Of a stretch of 64,000 nt of DNA, positions 8,699 through 17,669 are shown in pieces. The notes beneath the pieces were generated by a model that saw only the letters and a program-made list of their open reading frames with translations, made no database searches and was not told where the DNA came from. How positions within the stretch are numbered: the stretch's first letter is position 1; every line of letters begins with the position of its first letter. The position numbers were made by a program, and so were the translations under genes. Source of the stretch: CAZNXJ01 sp964577115 (GTDB lineage Bacteria; Planctomycetota; Planctomycetia; Pirellulales; Pirellulaceae). The DNA is taken from NCBI GenBank assembly GCA_964577115.1, contig CAZNXJ010000002.1, forward strand, positions 62,001-126,000. The letters are read 5' to 3'.

Positions 8699-8863
8699 AT
8701 GGCGAAGAACAAGAAGAAGGCGGAAACCGTCTTTCTCGTCTGCGAAGAGACGGGCGACTACAACTACACGCTGCGGCGCAAGCCGGGCGGTGAAAAGCTG
8801 CGTCTGAAGAAGTACAACCCGCGGCTCCGCCGGCACACGATGCACGTCGAGAAAAAGAAGTAG
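8699..8863 (+). CDS. rpmG: 50S ribosomal protein bL33
   Basis: A 54-residue bL33, a small protein of the large ribosomal subunit. It contains the conserved TGDYNYTLRRKPGGEKLRLKK segment (central part) and ends in HVEKKK. The ATG at 8699 is preceded by GGAAGG with 8-base spacing; longer in-frame extensions upstream lack a ribosome site. Zinc-ribbon forms of bL33 have paired cysteines, late in the chain as CPRC-like. Here the late pair is replaced (KYNPRLRRH) and only one Cys (VCEETGD) remains. It is thus a C-minus, zinc-independent type. It is followed by recJ after 136 bases. Confidence 0.95.
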   Translation: MAKNKKKAETVFLVCEETGDYNYTLRRKPGGEKLRLKKYNPRLRRHTMHVEKKK

Positions 8864-8999
8864 TCCGGCTCCGCGCAGCGCGAACGCTCTATCGTTGGCA
8901 CCGCCGGCTGCGCGATGGCTCGGGTCGATCATCGAGCAAAGGTGGCTGGCAAACGGCCTCGATCCGATAGTGAATATCGCCTCAGCCCGGTAGGAAGCG

Positions 9000-10772
9000 A
9001 TGGGCAAGCGCTGGCGCATACGGCCGCACGATTCACACAAAGTCGCCTATCTCGAACGCCGCGCTGGTGTTCCCGCCGTTGTCGCTCAGCTGCTTGTCGG
9101 CCGAGGCGTCTGTGACGAAGAGGCCGCTCGACGGTTTCTCGAAGCCCGGCTGTCTCATCTCCGCGAACCGGAAATGCTGGCGGGCGTGGACGCGGCAGCC
9201 GAGTGCATTCTGCGCTTTGCGCGGGCGGGCGAGAAGATTGTCATCTACGGTGACTATGACGCCGATGGCATGACAGCCACGGCCATTCTCGTCCGCTGCC
9301 TGCGGCTCATCGGCGCCACGGCCGGCTACTACGTTCCCAATCGGCTCGACGACGGCTATGGGCTGAACGACGAGGCGCTGCGGCGTATCGCCGCCACCGG
9401 CGCGAAGCTCGTGGTAACCGTTGATTGCGGCATCGCGAGCATCGAACAAGCGCGTACTGCCCGGGAGCTCGGCCTGACGCTCGTTGTTACTGACCATCAC
9501 GAGCCGAAATCGAGCCTCCCCGAAGCGGCCGCGATCGTGCATCCACGGCTCCCCGGCTGCGAGTACAGCTTCCCGGGGCTATGCGGCGCCGGCATCGCGT
9601 TCAAGCTCGCCTGGGCACTCTGCCAGCGCGCATGTGGAGCGAAGAAAGTCACCGAGGCGCTCCGCGAGTTCCTGATGCAGGCCATCGGGCTGGCGGCGAT
9701 CGGCACGGTGGCGGACGTCGTCCCGCTACTCGACGAAAACCGGCTGATTGTACGCCACGGTCTCAAGAGCCTGCGCGAGCGGCCGGTGCTCGGCATCGAG
9801 CATCTCATGCGCGTGACCCGGCTTTGCGAACGCCCCTCGCTATGCAGCGAAGACATCGCCTATGTGCTCGGCCCGCGTCTCAACGCCGCCGGCCGACTCG
9901 GGCAGGCGCAACTGGGAGTCGAACTGCTGCTAACCGAGTCCGCTGAGCGGGCATCGCAGCTGGCAAACTATATCCAAGAGCTCAACACGACGCGCGACCG
10001 CATCGAGAAAGGCATCCTGTCGGCGGCCGGCAAACAGATTAAGGACCGCTTTGACCCGCAGCGCGACGGTGCCCTGGTGCTGGACGGCGACGGCTGGCAT
10101 CCGGGAGTGATCGGCATCGTGGCTGGCCGGATGGCCGACAAATACCAGGTGCCCGTCGTGGTGATTGGCTGGGACGAGGCAGGCATCAAACCGGGCGTTG
10201 GCTCCTGCCGCTCGGCGGGTGGTGTGGAACTGCACCGAGTGCTCGAAGGCTGTCAGAACCTGTTGCTCGCACACGGCGGCCATGCCGCGGCCGCCGGATT
10301 GCGGATCGCCCGCGAGCAAGTTGAGCTGTTCCGGCAACGGTTTTGCGAACTGGTCGCCATGGAACGCGCCGCGAGCGAGCAGCAGATGGAGCTCGTGATC
10401 GACGCGGAAGCCATTTTCGGGCAGCTCACGACACGCACCGTGCAGCACATCGAGCAACTCGCGCCGTTCGGCCAAGGCAATCCGCGACCTGTCCTCTGCG
10501 CGCGTGGCGTGCAACTTGCAGCTCCGCCTCGCACAATGGGTGCGGGAGAGCGGCATTTGGCGCTGCGTTTCGAGCAGCATCGTGTGGGTTTGCGTGCGGT
10601 GGCTTTCGGGCAGGCCGAATGGGCACCCGAGCTCGAACGCTACCAGAATGAGCCGGTCGATATCGCGTTCTCGCCGGTCATCAACGAGTTCGGCGGAATG
10701 CGGCGAGTCGAGATGCATCTGGTCGACTGGCGCCCCACACACGAACGTCAGCGTACGCCAGTCAGCGTCTAG
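9000..10772 (+). CDS. recJ: Single-stranded-DNA-specific exonuclease RecJ
   Basis: A 590-residue 5'-3' ssDNA exonuclease used in recombination and mismatch repair. The DHH-family metal-binding motifs are intact: DYDADG at residues 85-90, VDCG at 141-144, TDHHEP at about 164-169, and the DHHA1-type GGHAAAAG near residue 425. The C-terminal OB-like region is present, so the length is normal. ATG at 9000 has GGAAG just upstream. It may be cotranscribed with pcm, 128 bases downstream. Confidence 0.95.
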   Translation: MGKRWRIRPHDSHKVAYLERRAGVPAVVAQLLVGRGVCDEEAARRFLEARLSHLREPEMLAGVDAAAECILRFARAGEKIVIYGDYDADGMTATAILVRCLRLIGATAGYYVPNRLDDGYGLNDEALRRIAATGAKLVVTVDCGIASIEQARTARELGLTLVVTDHHEPKSSLPEAAAIVHPRLPGCEYSFPGLCGAGIAFKLAWALCQRACGAKKVTEALREFLMQAIGLAAIGTVADVVPLLDENRLIVRHGLKSLRERPVLGIEHLMRVTRLCERPSLCSEDIAYVLGPRLNAAGRLGQAQLGVELLLTESAERASQLANYIQELNTTRDRIEKGILSAAGKQIKDRFDPQRDGALVLDGDGWHPGVIGIVAGRMADKYQVPVVVIGWDEAGIKPGVGSCRSAGGVELHRVLEGCQNLLLAHGGHAAAAGLRIAREQVELFRQRFCELVAMERAASEQQMELVIDAEAIFGQLTTRTVQHIEQLAPFGQGNPRPVLCARGVQLAAPPRTMGAGERHLALRFEQHRVGLRAVAFGQAEWAPELERYQNEPVDIAFSPVINEFGGMRRVEMHLVDWRPTHERQRTPVSV

Positions 10773-10900
10773 TGCCGGGAGCGTCTTGTGGCGAACCCTG
10801 CCGCGCACGCCGCTCGACCAGGTTTGCCGAACCTCCTCAGATCACAACAAGGCGATTTGAGGAGCCCCATCACGGGTGACCAGCTCAGGGAGTACGCGCG

Positions 10901-11581
10901 ATGAGTTATTCCGAGCGCGAGCGGATGGTGCGTGAAGATCTATATGGGCGTGGAATCCGCGACCCGCGCGTGTTGGACGCGATGCTACGAGTGCCGCGCG
11001 AACGCTTCGTCGAAGCGCGCGACGATCGACAGGCTTACGCCGATCGCGCACTGCCGATCGCCTGTGGGCAAACGATCAGCCAGCCGTACATGGTGGCGCT
11101 GATGACTCAGGTCCTGCGGCTGACCGGCAACGAACACGTGCTTGAAATCGGAACAGGCAGCGGGTATCAGACAGCGATTCTCGCTGAGCTTGCGCGCGAG
11201 GTGACGACGATCGAACGCTTCGAAGAACTCTCGCGCCAAGCCGCTCAGCGCCTCGCCGATCTCGGCTATGACAACATTCACTTCTATATCGGCGATGGGT
11301 CGTTGGGCGTCCCCGAGCGTGCTCCGTATGACCGGATCCTCGTGACCGCCGCGGCCCCCGACGTGCCGCCGGCACTCTGGGAGCAACTCGCCGAAGGCGG
11401 CATCCTTGTCGGCCCATTTGGGGTCGGCGACGAGCAGTGGCTCGAGGAAATCCGCAAGCACCAAGGTCGGCCGGTGCGCACGTCGCTCGTCTCCTGCCGG
11501 TTCGTCCCGTTCGTCATGTCCGGCGAACCCGTTCGGCTCATCGGCAGCGACAGGGACGCAGCCGAGGAAGATCGCCCGTAA
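10901..11581 (+). CDS. pcm: Protein-L-isoaspartate O-methyltransferase
   Basis: A 226-residue SAM-dependent methyltransferase that repairs isoaspartyl residues in aged proteins. The family signature TISQPY is at residues 58-63. The SAM-binding motif EIGTGSGYQTA is at 82-92. The acidic strand end VTTIERF follows. Length and motifs are typical. It is preceded by 128 bases without a gene and is convergent with the aldo/keto reductase gene. Confidence 0.95.
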   Translation: MSYSERERMVREDLYGRGIRDPRVLDAMLRVPRERFVEARDDRQAYADRALPIACGQTISQPYMVALMTQVLRLTGNEHVLEIGTGSGYQTAILAELAREVTTIERFEELSRQAAQRLADLGYDNIHFYIGDGSLGVPERAPYDRILVTAAAPDVPPALWEQLAEGGILVGPFGVGDEQWLEEIRKHQGRPVRTSLVSCRFVPFVMSGEPVRLIGSDRDAAEEDRP

Positions 11582-11638
11582 CGTCGTCGCATGCATCCGC
11601 GCGCGGCGATCCTCCTCCGGCTTCGCGACCGAACCGAT

Positions 11639-12670
11639 TTACACGGGCGACGGATTGCGTTCGGCAAACCCGCGCTGATGCCAGTAAGGATAGGCAGGTG
11701 TGACGGCACTCGCTTCATCGAGTTTCGCGATCTGCTCGGTCGTTAACGACCAACCCACCGCGCCGAGGTTTTGGCGAAGCTGCTCTTCATTTCGAGCACC
11801 GATGATCACCGTCGACACCGTGGGACGCTGGAGCAGCCAGTTGATCGCGATCTGAGGCACCGTCTTGCCAGTCTCGGCCGCGACTTCGTCGAGCGCATCG
11901 ACGACGCGATAAAGATATTCATCCGGTACGGGCGGCCCGGCCTGATTGGAAACATCACTGCGGCGGCGGCTGACCTCGGGCAGCGGCTGGCCGCGGCGAA
12001 TCTTGCCGGTCAGACGGCCCCAGCCCAGCGGACTCCAAACCACCGCACCCACGCGCTGGTCGAGCGCTAGCGGCATCAGCTCCCATTCGTAGTCGCGGCC
12101 GACTAGTGAGTAATAGGCCTGATGAGCAACGTAGCGTTCAAGGCCGTAGCGATCGGAGACGGCGAGCGATTTCATCAGATGCCAGCCGGAAAAGTTTGAA
12201 CATCCGATGTAACGAATCTTTCCGGCGCGGACGAGGTCGTCCAGCGTCCGCAGGACCTCCTCGACGGGTGTGACCGCATCGAAGCCATGCAACTGATAGA
12301 GATCGATGTAATCGGTCTGTAGCCGGCGGAGACTCCCCTCCACCGCGCGCGTCAGATGATAACGCGAGGACCCGATCGCGTTCGGCCCTTCGCCCGCGCG
12401 GAACGAACCCTTCGTGGAAATCAGCACCTGATCACGCCGGCCTTTGATGGCCTGACCGAGAATCTCTTCGGCGAGTCCCCGAGAATAGACGTCGGCCGAA
12501 TCAAACATGTTCAGGCCGGCTTCGAGGCAAATATCAATAAGCCGCGTGGCTTCGTCGACGTCGACTTGTCCCCAAGCACGAAACATTTCGGTGCCGCCGC
12601 CGAACGTTCCCGTTCCCAGGCAAAGAGCCGGAACCTTCAGACCCGACCCGCCCAATTGCCGATACTCCAT
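11639..12670 (-). CDS. Aldo/keto reductase
   Basis: A 343-residue NAD(P)H-dependent TIM-barrel oxidoreductase. The catalytic tetrad is recognisable: Asp and Tyr in DSADVYSRG, Lys in ISTKGSF, and His in LYQLHGFD. The C-terminal nucleotide-binding signature STVIIGARNEEQL is present. The physiological substrate cannot be deduced. The ATG at 12670 (MEYRQLG) fits the family N-terminus; the frame also opens with TTG at 12685. It stands alone, converging on pcm. Confidence 0.9.
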   Translation of the reverse strand: MEYRQLGGSGLKVPALCLGTGTFGGGTEMFRAWGQVDVDEATRLIDICLEAGLNMFDSADVYSRGLAEEILGQAIKGRRDQVLISTKGSFRAGEGPNAIGSSRYHLTRAVEGSLRRLQTDYIDLYQLHGFDAVTPVEEVLRTLDDLVRAGKIRYIGCSNFSGWHLMKSLAVSDRYGLERYVAHQAYYSLVGRDYEWELMPLALDQRVGAVVWSPLGWGRLTGKIRRGQPLPEVSRRRSDVSNQAGPPVPDEYLYRVVDALDEVAAETGKTVPQIAINWLLQRPTVSTVIIGARNEEQLRQNLGAVGWSLTTEQIAKLDEASAVTPAYPYWHQRGFAERNPSPV

Positions 12671-13035
12671 GATCACCTCGGTCAATGCGTGTTACTCGAT
12701 TAGCCAATGACATCGTCCAACTTGATCGACTTTCCGTGCGATCGGCAGAAATCTGCGGCCATTTTAAGAGCGACCGGACGCTCGACTAGTGCTTGTTCGC
12801 CTCGAAGCTGAGCAGGGATGACAATTGTCCCAGTAGCTCGGCGAGACAGTCTCCCTGCGGATGCGACGGCAACGCATCCGGTGGCTTGTCGTACGAAAAC
12901 GCATTTTTTTCTGTGGCTCGGTCGATTTGGGCCCACGTCGTTCGACCAGTCAATGACCATGAGTCATCGGCATCAGTCGAAGCGCGAGACAGCTCGCGGC
13001 TACCATTCCCCGCTTTATTTTTTGGAGACATCCCC
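12671..13035. other. Intergenic region between divergent genes
   Basis: This 365-base region lies between the aldo/keto reductase and the YciI gene and must hold both promoters. An A/T-rich patch (12896-12912) and the ribosome site GGAGA (13024-13028) of the YciI gene are visible. No gene or strong hairpin is supported. Confidence 0.35.
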
Positions 13036-13458
13036 GTGAAGGTTATGGTTCTTGTGAAAGCAACCGCGGATTCGGAAGCCGGAATCATGCCCAGCGAGCA
13101 ACTGCTGCGTGAAATGGGCGAGTTCAACGAACAGTTGGTCAAAGCCGGCATCATGGTGGCGGGCGAAGGGCTGAAGCCGAGCCGCGAAGGAAAGCGCGTC
13201 CGCTTCTCCGGTAAGGATCGAACCGTCATCGATGGTCCTTTCGCGGAAACAAAGGAGCTTGTCGCTGGCTTCTGGATCTGGCAAGTGAGTTCCATGGAAG
13301 AAGCCATCGAGTGGGTGAAGCGCTGCCCGAACCCCATGCCCGGCGACTCAGAAATCGAAATTCGCCCAGTGTGTACTGCGGACGATTTCGCCGAACTCGA
13401 TCCGACGGGCGAATTGCGTGCGGCCGAGGACCGGCTCCGCGAACAGCTAAAACAGTAA
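13036..13458 (+). CDS. YciI/DGPF-domain protein
   Basis: A 140-residue member of the YCII-related (DGPF) dimeric alpha/beta-barrel family. It shows the hallmark DGPFAETKELVAGFW near residues 66-80. These small proteins are often paired with ECF sigma factors or are stand-alone with unknown activity; no sigma factor is adjacent here. The start is a GTG at 13036 with GGAGA 7 bases upstream, giving MKVMVLVKA, the normal family N-terminus. The open frame continues upstream, but those residues do not resemble the family. Confidence 0.88.
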   Translation: MKVMVLVKATADSEAGIMPSEQLLREMGEFNEQLVKAGIMVAGEGLKPSREGKRVRFSGKDRTVIDGPFAETKELVAGFWIWQVSSMEEAIEWVKRCPNPMPGDSEIEIRPVCTADDFAELDPTGELRAAEDRLREQLKQ

Positions 13459-13489
13459 GCATTGCGAAGAGTTTCGAGATGGCGAGTGC

Positions 13490-13524
13490 GGAGCCGCGGG
13501 CGGCACAGTGTGCCGCGCGGCTCC
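13490..13524. terminator. 15-bp GC-rich hairpin after the YciI gene
   Basis: Arms GGAGCCGC (13490-13497) and GCGGCTCC (13517-13524) close a second stem, GCGGCAC/GTGCCGC (13500-13506/13510-13516). The loop is 3 bases and there is a 2-base bulge. It begins 31 bases after the YciI stop. No T-run follows, so it may be a processing or partial termination signal rather than a classical terminator. Confidence 0.5.
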
Positions 13525-13625
13525 GAGGCCGCCGGAGCTACCGGCGCCGGCGAGACGGACGCGGTGGATTTACTTATGCTATAGTCGATCCCAACGCAAA
13601 TCTTTCCTGCCCTCCCCACCTCGCC

Positions 13626-15974
13626 ATGATGCCTCGATTGCTTTTGACTCTGTTTTTCGCTGCCTGTCTGCCCGTGACGGTCGCGGTGCCTTCCATCCGT
13701 GCAGACGAACCGGTGCAATTCGCACGCGACGTACTGCCGATCCTGTCGGCCAACTGTTTCGCGTGTCACGGTCCTGACGAGGGCGAGCGGCAGGCGGACC
13801 TGCGGTTGGATTTGGAAGCGGACGCCAAGGATTCGCGCGGGGGAACACCCGCCATCGTTGCCGGAGATCCCGAAGCCAGCGGTGTCTGGCAACGATTGAC
13901 AAGCAGCGATCCGGACATGGTGATGCCGCCACCGGCCACCAACAAGACACTGACTCCCGAGCAGCTCGACACAATCCGCCGCTGGATTGCCGGAGGCGCG
14001 CCGTGGCAGCGGCACTGGTCGTTTGAACCCGTCGTGCGGCCCCCGGGCTCGCTCGATGATCAGGTACGACGCGTGCTAGCTCAAAAAGGTCTCTCACTAC
14101 GGCCTGCGGCGGATCCGCATACGCTCGTGCGGCGTTTGTACCTTGATCTGATCGGGCTGCCGCCGACACCCGACGTAGCAGATGCCTTCGCCGCGGATCC
14201 GGCTCCCGATGCCTATGAACGAATGGTCGATGAGCTGCTCGAGCGCCCTCAGTTCGGCGAGCACTGGGCGCGCATGTGGCTCGACCTGGCGCGCTACGCC
14301 GATACGAAAGGCTATGAAAAGGATCTCGGCCGCTCGATGTGGCCCTACCGTGATTGGGTCGTCAACGCTCTGAATGCCGACATGCCGCTCGATCAGTTCA
14401 CGATCGAGCAGCTCGCGGGCGATCTGCTTCCGAACGCCACCGAGCAGCAGCGGATTGCCACGGCATTTCACCGCAACACGATGTCGAACGACGAAGGCGG
14501 CACGGACGACGAAGAATTTCGCGTGGCGGCAGTCAAGGATCGTGTGGATACGACGATCCAGGTCTGGATGGGGCTCACGATGGGATGCGCCAAATGCCAC
14601 ACGCACAAATACGATCCGATTTCCAATGACGATTACTATCGGCTGTACGCGATCTTCAATCAGACCGAGGACGCGGATCGCTACGACGACGCTCCGGTGA
14701 TGGAAGTGATCACGGACGAGCAGCGTCAGGCGCGCACCGAGCTCCAAGCTCAGCTTGCTGAACTCCGCGAACGGCTGAAAGCGGCGGAGGGCGAAGAGGC
14801 AGCCGAGCAAGAAGGCGAATCGGAAGCCGTTGCCAAACTGAAAAGTGACATTGCGGCCGCGGAAGCCCAGCTGAACGCGCTGAACGAAGAAATTGCGAAG
14901 CTGCCGATCATGCGCGAGTTGCCCGAGGACAAACGGCGCGAGACGCGCGTGCACAAGCGGGGCAACTTCCTCGATCCTGGCGATGTCGTCGAGCCTGCCG
15001 TGCTCAGCTCGCTGCACCCGCTTCCGGAAGGTTCGCGTCCAGATCGGCTGGGACTCGCGCGGTGGCTGGTCAGCGCCGATAATCCGCTGACGCCGCGGGT
15101 CTGGGCCAACCGTGTCTGGTCGCGCATCTTTGGGTTAGGCATTGTCGAGACCGAAGAGGACTTCGGCGCGCTTGGTTCGCTGCCGTCCAACCCCGAGCTG
15201 CTCGACTGGCTCGCCGCGGAATACCGCGACGGCGGATGGTCGCTGAAGAAGCTCGTCAAGACGATCGTAATGAGCGACACGTATCGTCAGACATCCGAAA
15301 TCACGCCGGCACTGCTTGAAGCCGACCCAAACAATGCGCTCGCTTCGCGCGGAGCCCGTTACCGGCTTGGGGCCGAAGCCATTCGCGACCAGGCCCTGGC
15401 GATCTCGGGACTACTGTCGCTCAAAATGGGCGGACCCTCGGTGATGCCGCCGCAGCCGGCTGGCCTTTGGCGCTCGACGTACAACGGGAGGAAGTGGATC
15501 GATGCCGAAGGCGAAGATCGCTTTCGCCGCGGGCTCTACACCTACCTGAAACGGACAACGCCGTATCCGTCCTTCACCACGTTCGACGGCGGGAGTGGCG
15601 AAGTTTGCCTGATCCGGCGTATTCGCACGAACACGCCGCTCCAAGCGCTCATCACGCTGAACGATCCGGTCTATCTCGAAGCAGCCGCGGCGCTGGCCAA
15701 GCGCATGGTAACCGAGGGCTCCGATCCCGTGGCGCGTGCTGAACATGGTCTGCGCCTCGCTCTGATTCGCCCGCTTCGTCCGAGCGAGACCGTGCCGCTG
15801 GTCGCGCTGCAGCGTGACGCGCTGCAGCACTTTGCGGCCGCACCGCAAGAGGCCGAGCAGTTAATCGCATCGAGCCGCGGTGAAGCCGGCGAAATGGCCC
15901 CGGCCGAGTTCGCCGCCTGGATCGTTACGGCCAGCGCCATCCTGAACCTCGACGAAGTTCTGACCCGAAACTAA
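13626..15974 (+). CDS. PSCyt1-PSCyt2 (DUF1549)-PSD1 (DUF1553) protein
   Basis: A 782-residue exported cytochrome-like protein characteristic of Planctomycetes. It has a signal peptide (residues 1-26, cleavage near IRA-DE), then a PSCyt1 domain with the haem motif CFACH at 44-48. DUF1549 follows with a second CAKCH near residue 320. A charged helical segment at about 365-425 precedes the C-terminal PSD1/DUF1553 domain (LARWLVSADNPLTPR). The function is unproven; a role in surface polysaccharide metabolism or electron transfer is inferred from genomic association. The following DUF1501 gene begins 2 bases after the stop. ATG 13626 is immediately followed by a second ATG at 13629. Confidence 0.9.
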   Translation: MMPRLLLTLFFAACLPVTVAVPSIRADEPVQFARDVLPILSANCFACHGPDEGERQADLRLDLEADAKDSRGGTPAIVAGDPEASGVWQRLTSSDPDMVMPPPATNKTLTPEQLDTIRRWIAGGAPWQRHWSFEPVVRPPGSLDDQVRRVLAQKGLSLRPAADPHTLVRRLYLDLIGLPPTPDVADAFAADPAPDAYERMVDELLERPQFGEHWARMWLDLARYADTKGYEKDLGRSMWPYRDWVVNALNADMPLDQFTIEQLAGDLLPNATEQQRIATAFHRNTMSNDEGGTDDEEFRVAAVKDRVDTTIQVWMGLTMGCAKCHTHKYDPISNDDYYRLYAIFNQTEDADRYDDAPVMEVITDEQRQARTELQAQLAELRERLKAAEGEEAAEQEGESEAVAKLKSDIAAAEAQLNALNEEIAKLPIMRELPEDKRRETRVHKRGNFLDPGDVVEPAVLSSLHPLPEGSRPDRLGLARWLVSADNPLTPRVWANRVWSRIFGLGIVETEEDFGALGSLPSNPELLDWLAAEYRDGGWSLKKLVKTIVMSDTYRQTSEITPALLEADPNNALASRGARYRLGAEAIRDQALAISGLLSLKMGGPSVMPPQPAGLWRSTYNGRKWIDAEGEDRFRRGLYTYLKRTTPYPSFTTFDGGSGEVCLIRRIRTNTPLQALITLNDPVYLEAAAALAKRMVTEGSDPVARAEHGLRLALIRPLRPSETVPLVALQRDALQHFAAAPQEAEQLIASSRGEAGEMAPAEFAAWIVTASAILNLDEVLTRN

Positions 15975-15976
15975 AT

Positions 15977-17509
15977 ATGATGAACGACGTTCTCCTTGCC
16001 GCTCGTGATCACCTGCTGGGTATTACTCGGCGCCATTTCTTCCAGACCACAGGTCTGGGCTTCGGCGCGCTTGCTCTCCAAGCCTTACTATCGCGCGACG
16101 GCGTCGCGGCGGGATCCAACGAAAACCCGCTCGCTCCTAAACCGCCGATGCTACCCGCTCGCGCCAAACGCGTGATCTATCTGCACATGGCCGGCTCGCC
16201 CTCGCAGCTGGACCTGTTCGACTACAAACCGGACCTCGAGAAGCTTCACATGCAGGATGCGCCGGCGAGCTTTCTCGAAGGCAAGCGGTTCGCGTTCATT
16301 CGCGGCGTGCCGAAAGTCCTGGCCGGGCTGTACTCGTTCGATCGCTATGGCGAGAGCGGCCAGCAGATCAGCGAGCTCTTGCCCCATTTCGCTCGGGTTG
16401 TCGACAAGACATGCATAATTCGCACCGTCCACACCGACCAATTCAATCACGCACCCGCGCAGCTTTTCGTGCATACCGGTTCGCCGCGACTCGGCAATCC
16501 TTCGATGGGTTCGTGGGTCACATACGGCCTGGGCAGTGTCAATGAAGACCTGCCCGGATTCGTCGTGCTGCTATCGGGCGGCAAGACGCCCGATGCCGGC
16601 AAATCGCTGTGGGGATCCGGATTTCTGCCGAGCGTCTATCAGGGCGTCCAATGCCGGACGACGGGCGACCCGGTGCTGTACCTGGGCGACCCGCCAGGAA
16701 TGGACCGCTCGCTGCGCCGCCGGATGCTCGACACGATCGCGGAGATGAACCACGCGACGCAGCAGCATACCGGCGACCCGGAAACGCTGACGCGCATCGC
16801 CCAGTACGAGCTCGCGTACCGAATGCAGATCGCCGTTCCCGAGGTCATGGATATTTCGCGCGAGCCGCAGTACATCCTTGATCTGTACGGAGCGAAGCCG
16901 GGATTCGTATCGAAGGCCGAGAGCGCCGACGATCCGCGTGTCCTGTATCGCGGCGACGACCCGACGTTCGCGAATAACTGCCTGCTCGCGCGCCGGCTGG
17001 TCGAAAACGGTGTACGGTTCGTGCAGCTCTACGACTGGGGCTGGGACCATCATGGCTCGTCACCCGGCGAAAGCATCGACGAGACGTTGCCGATCAAATG
17101 CCAGCAAATCGACCGCGCGGTCTCCGGGTTGCTGATTGATCTCGAGCAGCGTGGAATGCTCGACGATACGCTCGTCGTCTGGGGCGGCGAATTCGGTCGT
17201 ACGCCGATGATGCAGAACAACGTGAACACGGAGCTCAAGAAAGGCTTCGTGGGGCGCGACCATCATCCCTACGCATTCACAATGTGGATGGCGGGCGGCG
17301 GGATTCGGCCGGGGTTGGCGTACGGCGTGACCGATGAGTTCGGCTACTATCCGGTAGAAAACCCGGTTGGGATCCGCGATCTCCAGGCCACGATCCTGCA
17401 TCTGCTGGGCCTCGATCCATACAAGTTCCACTACGCCTATCAAGGCCTGAACCAGCGGCTCATCGGACCGACCGACGAAGGCCGCGTGCTGACGGACATC
17501 CTGGCCTGA
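15977..17509 (+). CDS. DUF1501 (sulfatase-like) Tat-exported protein
   Basis: A 510-residue DUF1501 protein, structurally related to alkaline phosphatase/sulfatase folds. The N-terminus has a Tat-type twin arginine (TRRHFFQTTGLGFGALAL), so export folded to the periplasm is likely. Motifs LHMAGSPSQLDLFDYKP and VWGGEFGRTPMMQ are typical of the family. It follows the PSCyt1 gene by 2 bases; the pair is a recurrent planctomycete two-gene unit whose products probably act together. The biochemical reaction is not established. Confidence 0.9.
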   Translation: MMNDVLLAARDHLLGITRRHFFQTTGLGFGALALQALLSRDGVAAGSNENPLAPKPPMLPARAKRVIYLHMAGSPSQLDLFDYKPDLEKLHMQDAPASFLEGKRFAFIRGVPKVLAGLYSFDRYGESGQQISELLPHFARVVDKTCIIRTVHTDQFNHAPAQLFVHTGSPRLGNPSMGSWVTYGLGSVNEDLPGFVVLLSGGKTPDAGKSLWGSGFLPSVYQGVQCRTTGDPVLYLGDPPGMDRSLRRRMLDTIAEMNHATQQHTGDPETLTRIAQYELAYRMQIAVPEVMDISREPQYILDLYGAKPGFVSKAESADDPRVLYRGDDPTFANNCLLARRLVENGVRFVQLYDWGWDHHGSSPGESIDETLPIKCQQIDRAVSGLLIDLEQRGMLDDTLVVWGGEFGRTPMMQNNVNTELKKGFVGRDHHPYAFTMWMAGGGIRPGLAYGVTDEFGYYPVENPVGIRDLQATILHLLGLDPYKFHYAYQGLNQRLIGPTDEGRVLTDILA

Positions 17510-17515
17510 CAGCAA

Positions 17516-17543
17516 TCGGCCAGCCTGTTTGACGCTGGACCGA
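17516..17543 (+). terminator. Possible hairpin after the DUF1501 gene
   Basis: TCGGCCAGC (17516-17524) can pair with GCTGG and CCGA (17534-17543) with one bulged base, 7 bases after the stop. There is no T-run after it. It may mark the end of the two-gene unit, but the support is weak. Confidence 0.3.
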
Positions 17544-17669
17544 TACATTCAGTCCATCGTGCGTTCACAGCGGAATTCTCAGTTCCACACACCTCCATGG
17601 CAGCTCGGGCGCGCCTCTTGCACGCATAACCGGCCCTTGCTGGTATCAACGAGGAAAGAAAAGGGACGG

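Noticed and set aside
12700..12960. 86-residue minus-strand frame before the aldo/keto reductase
   Set aside because: It has no ribosome site and no family resemblance; it probably spans the divergent promoter region.
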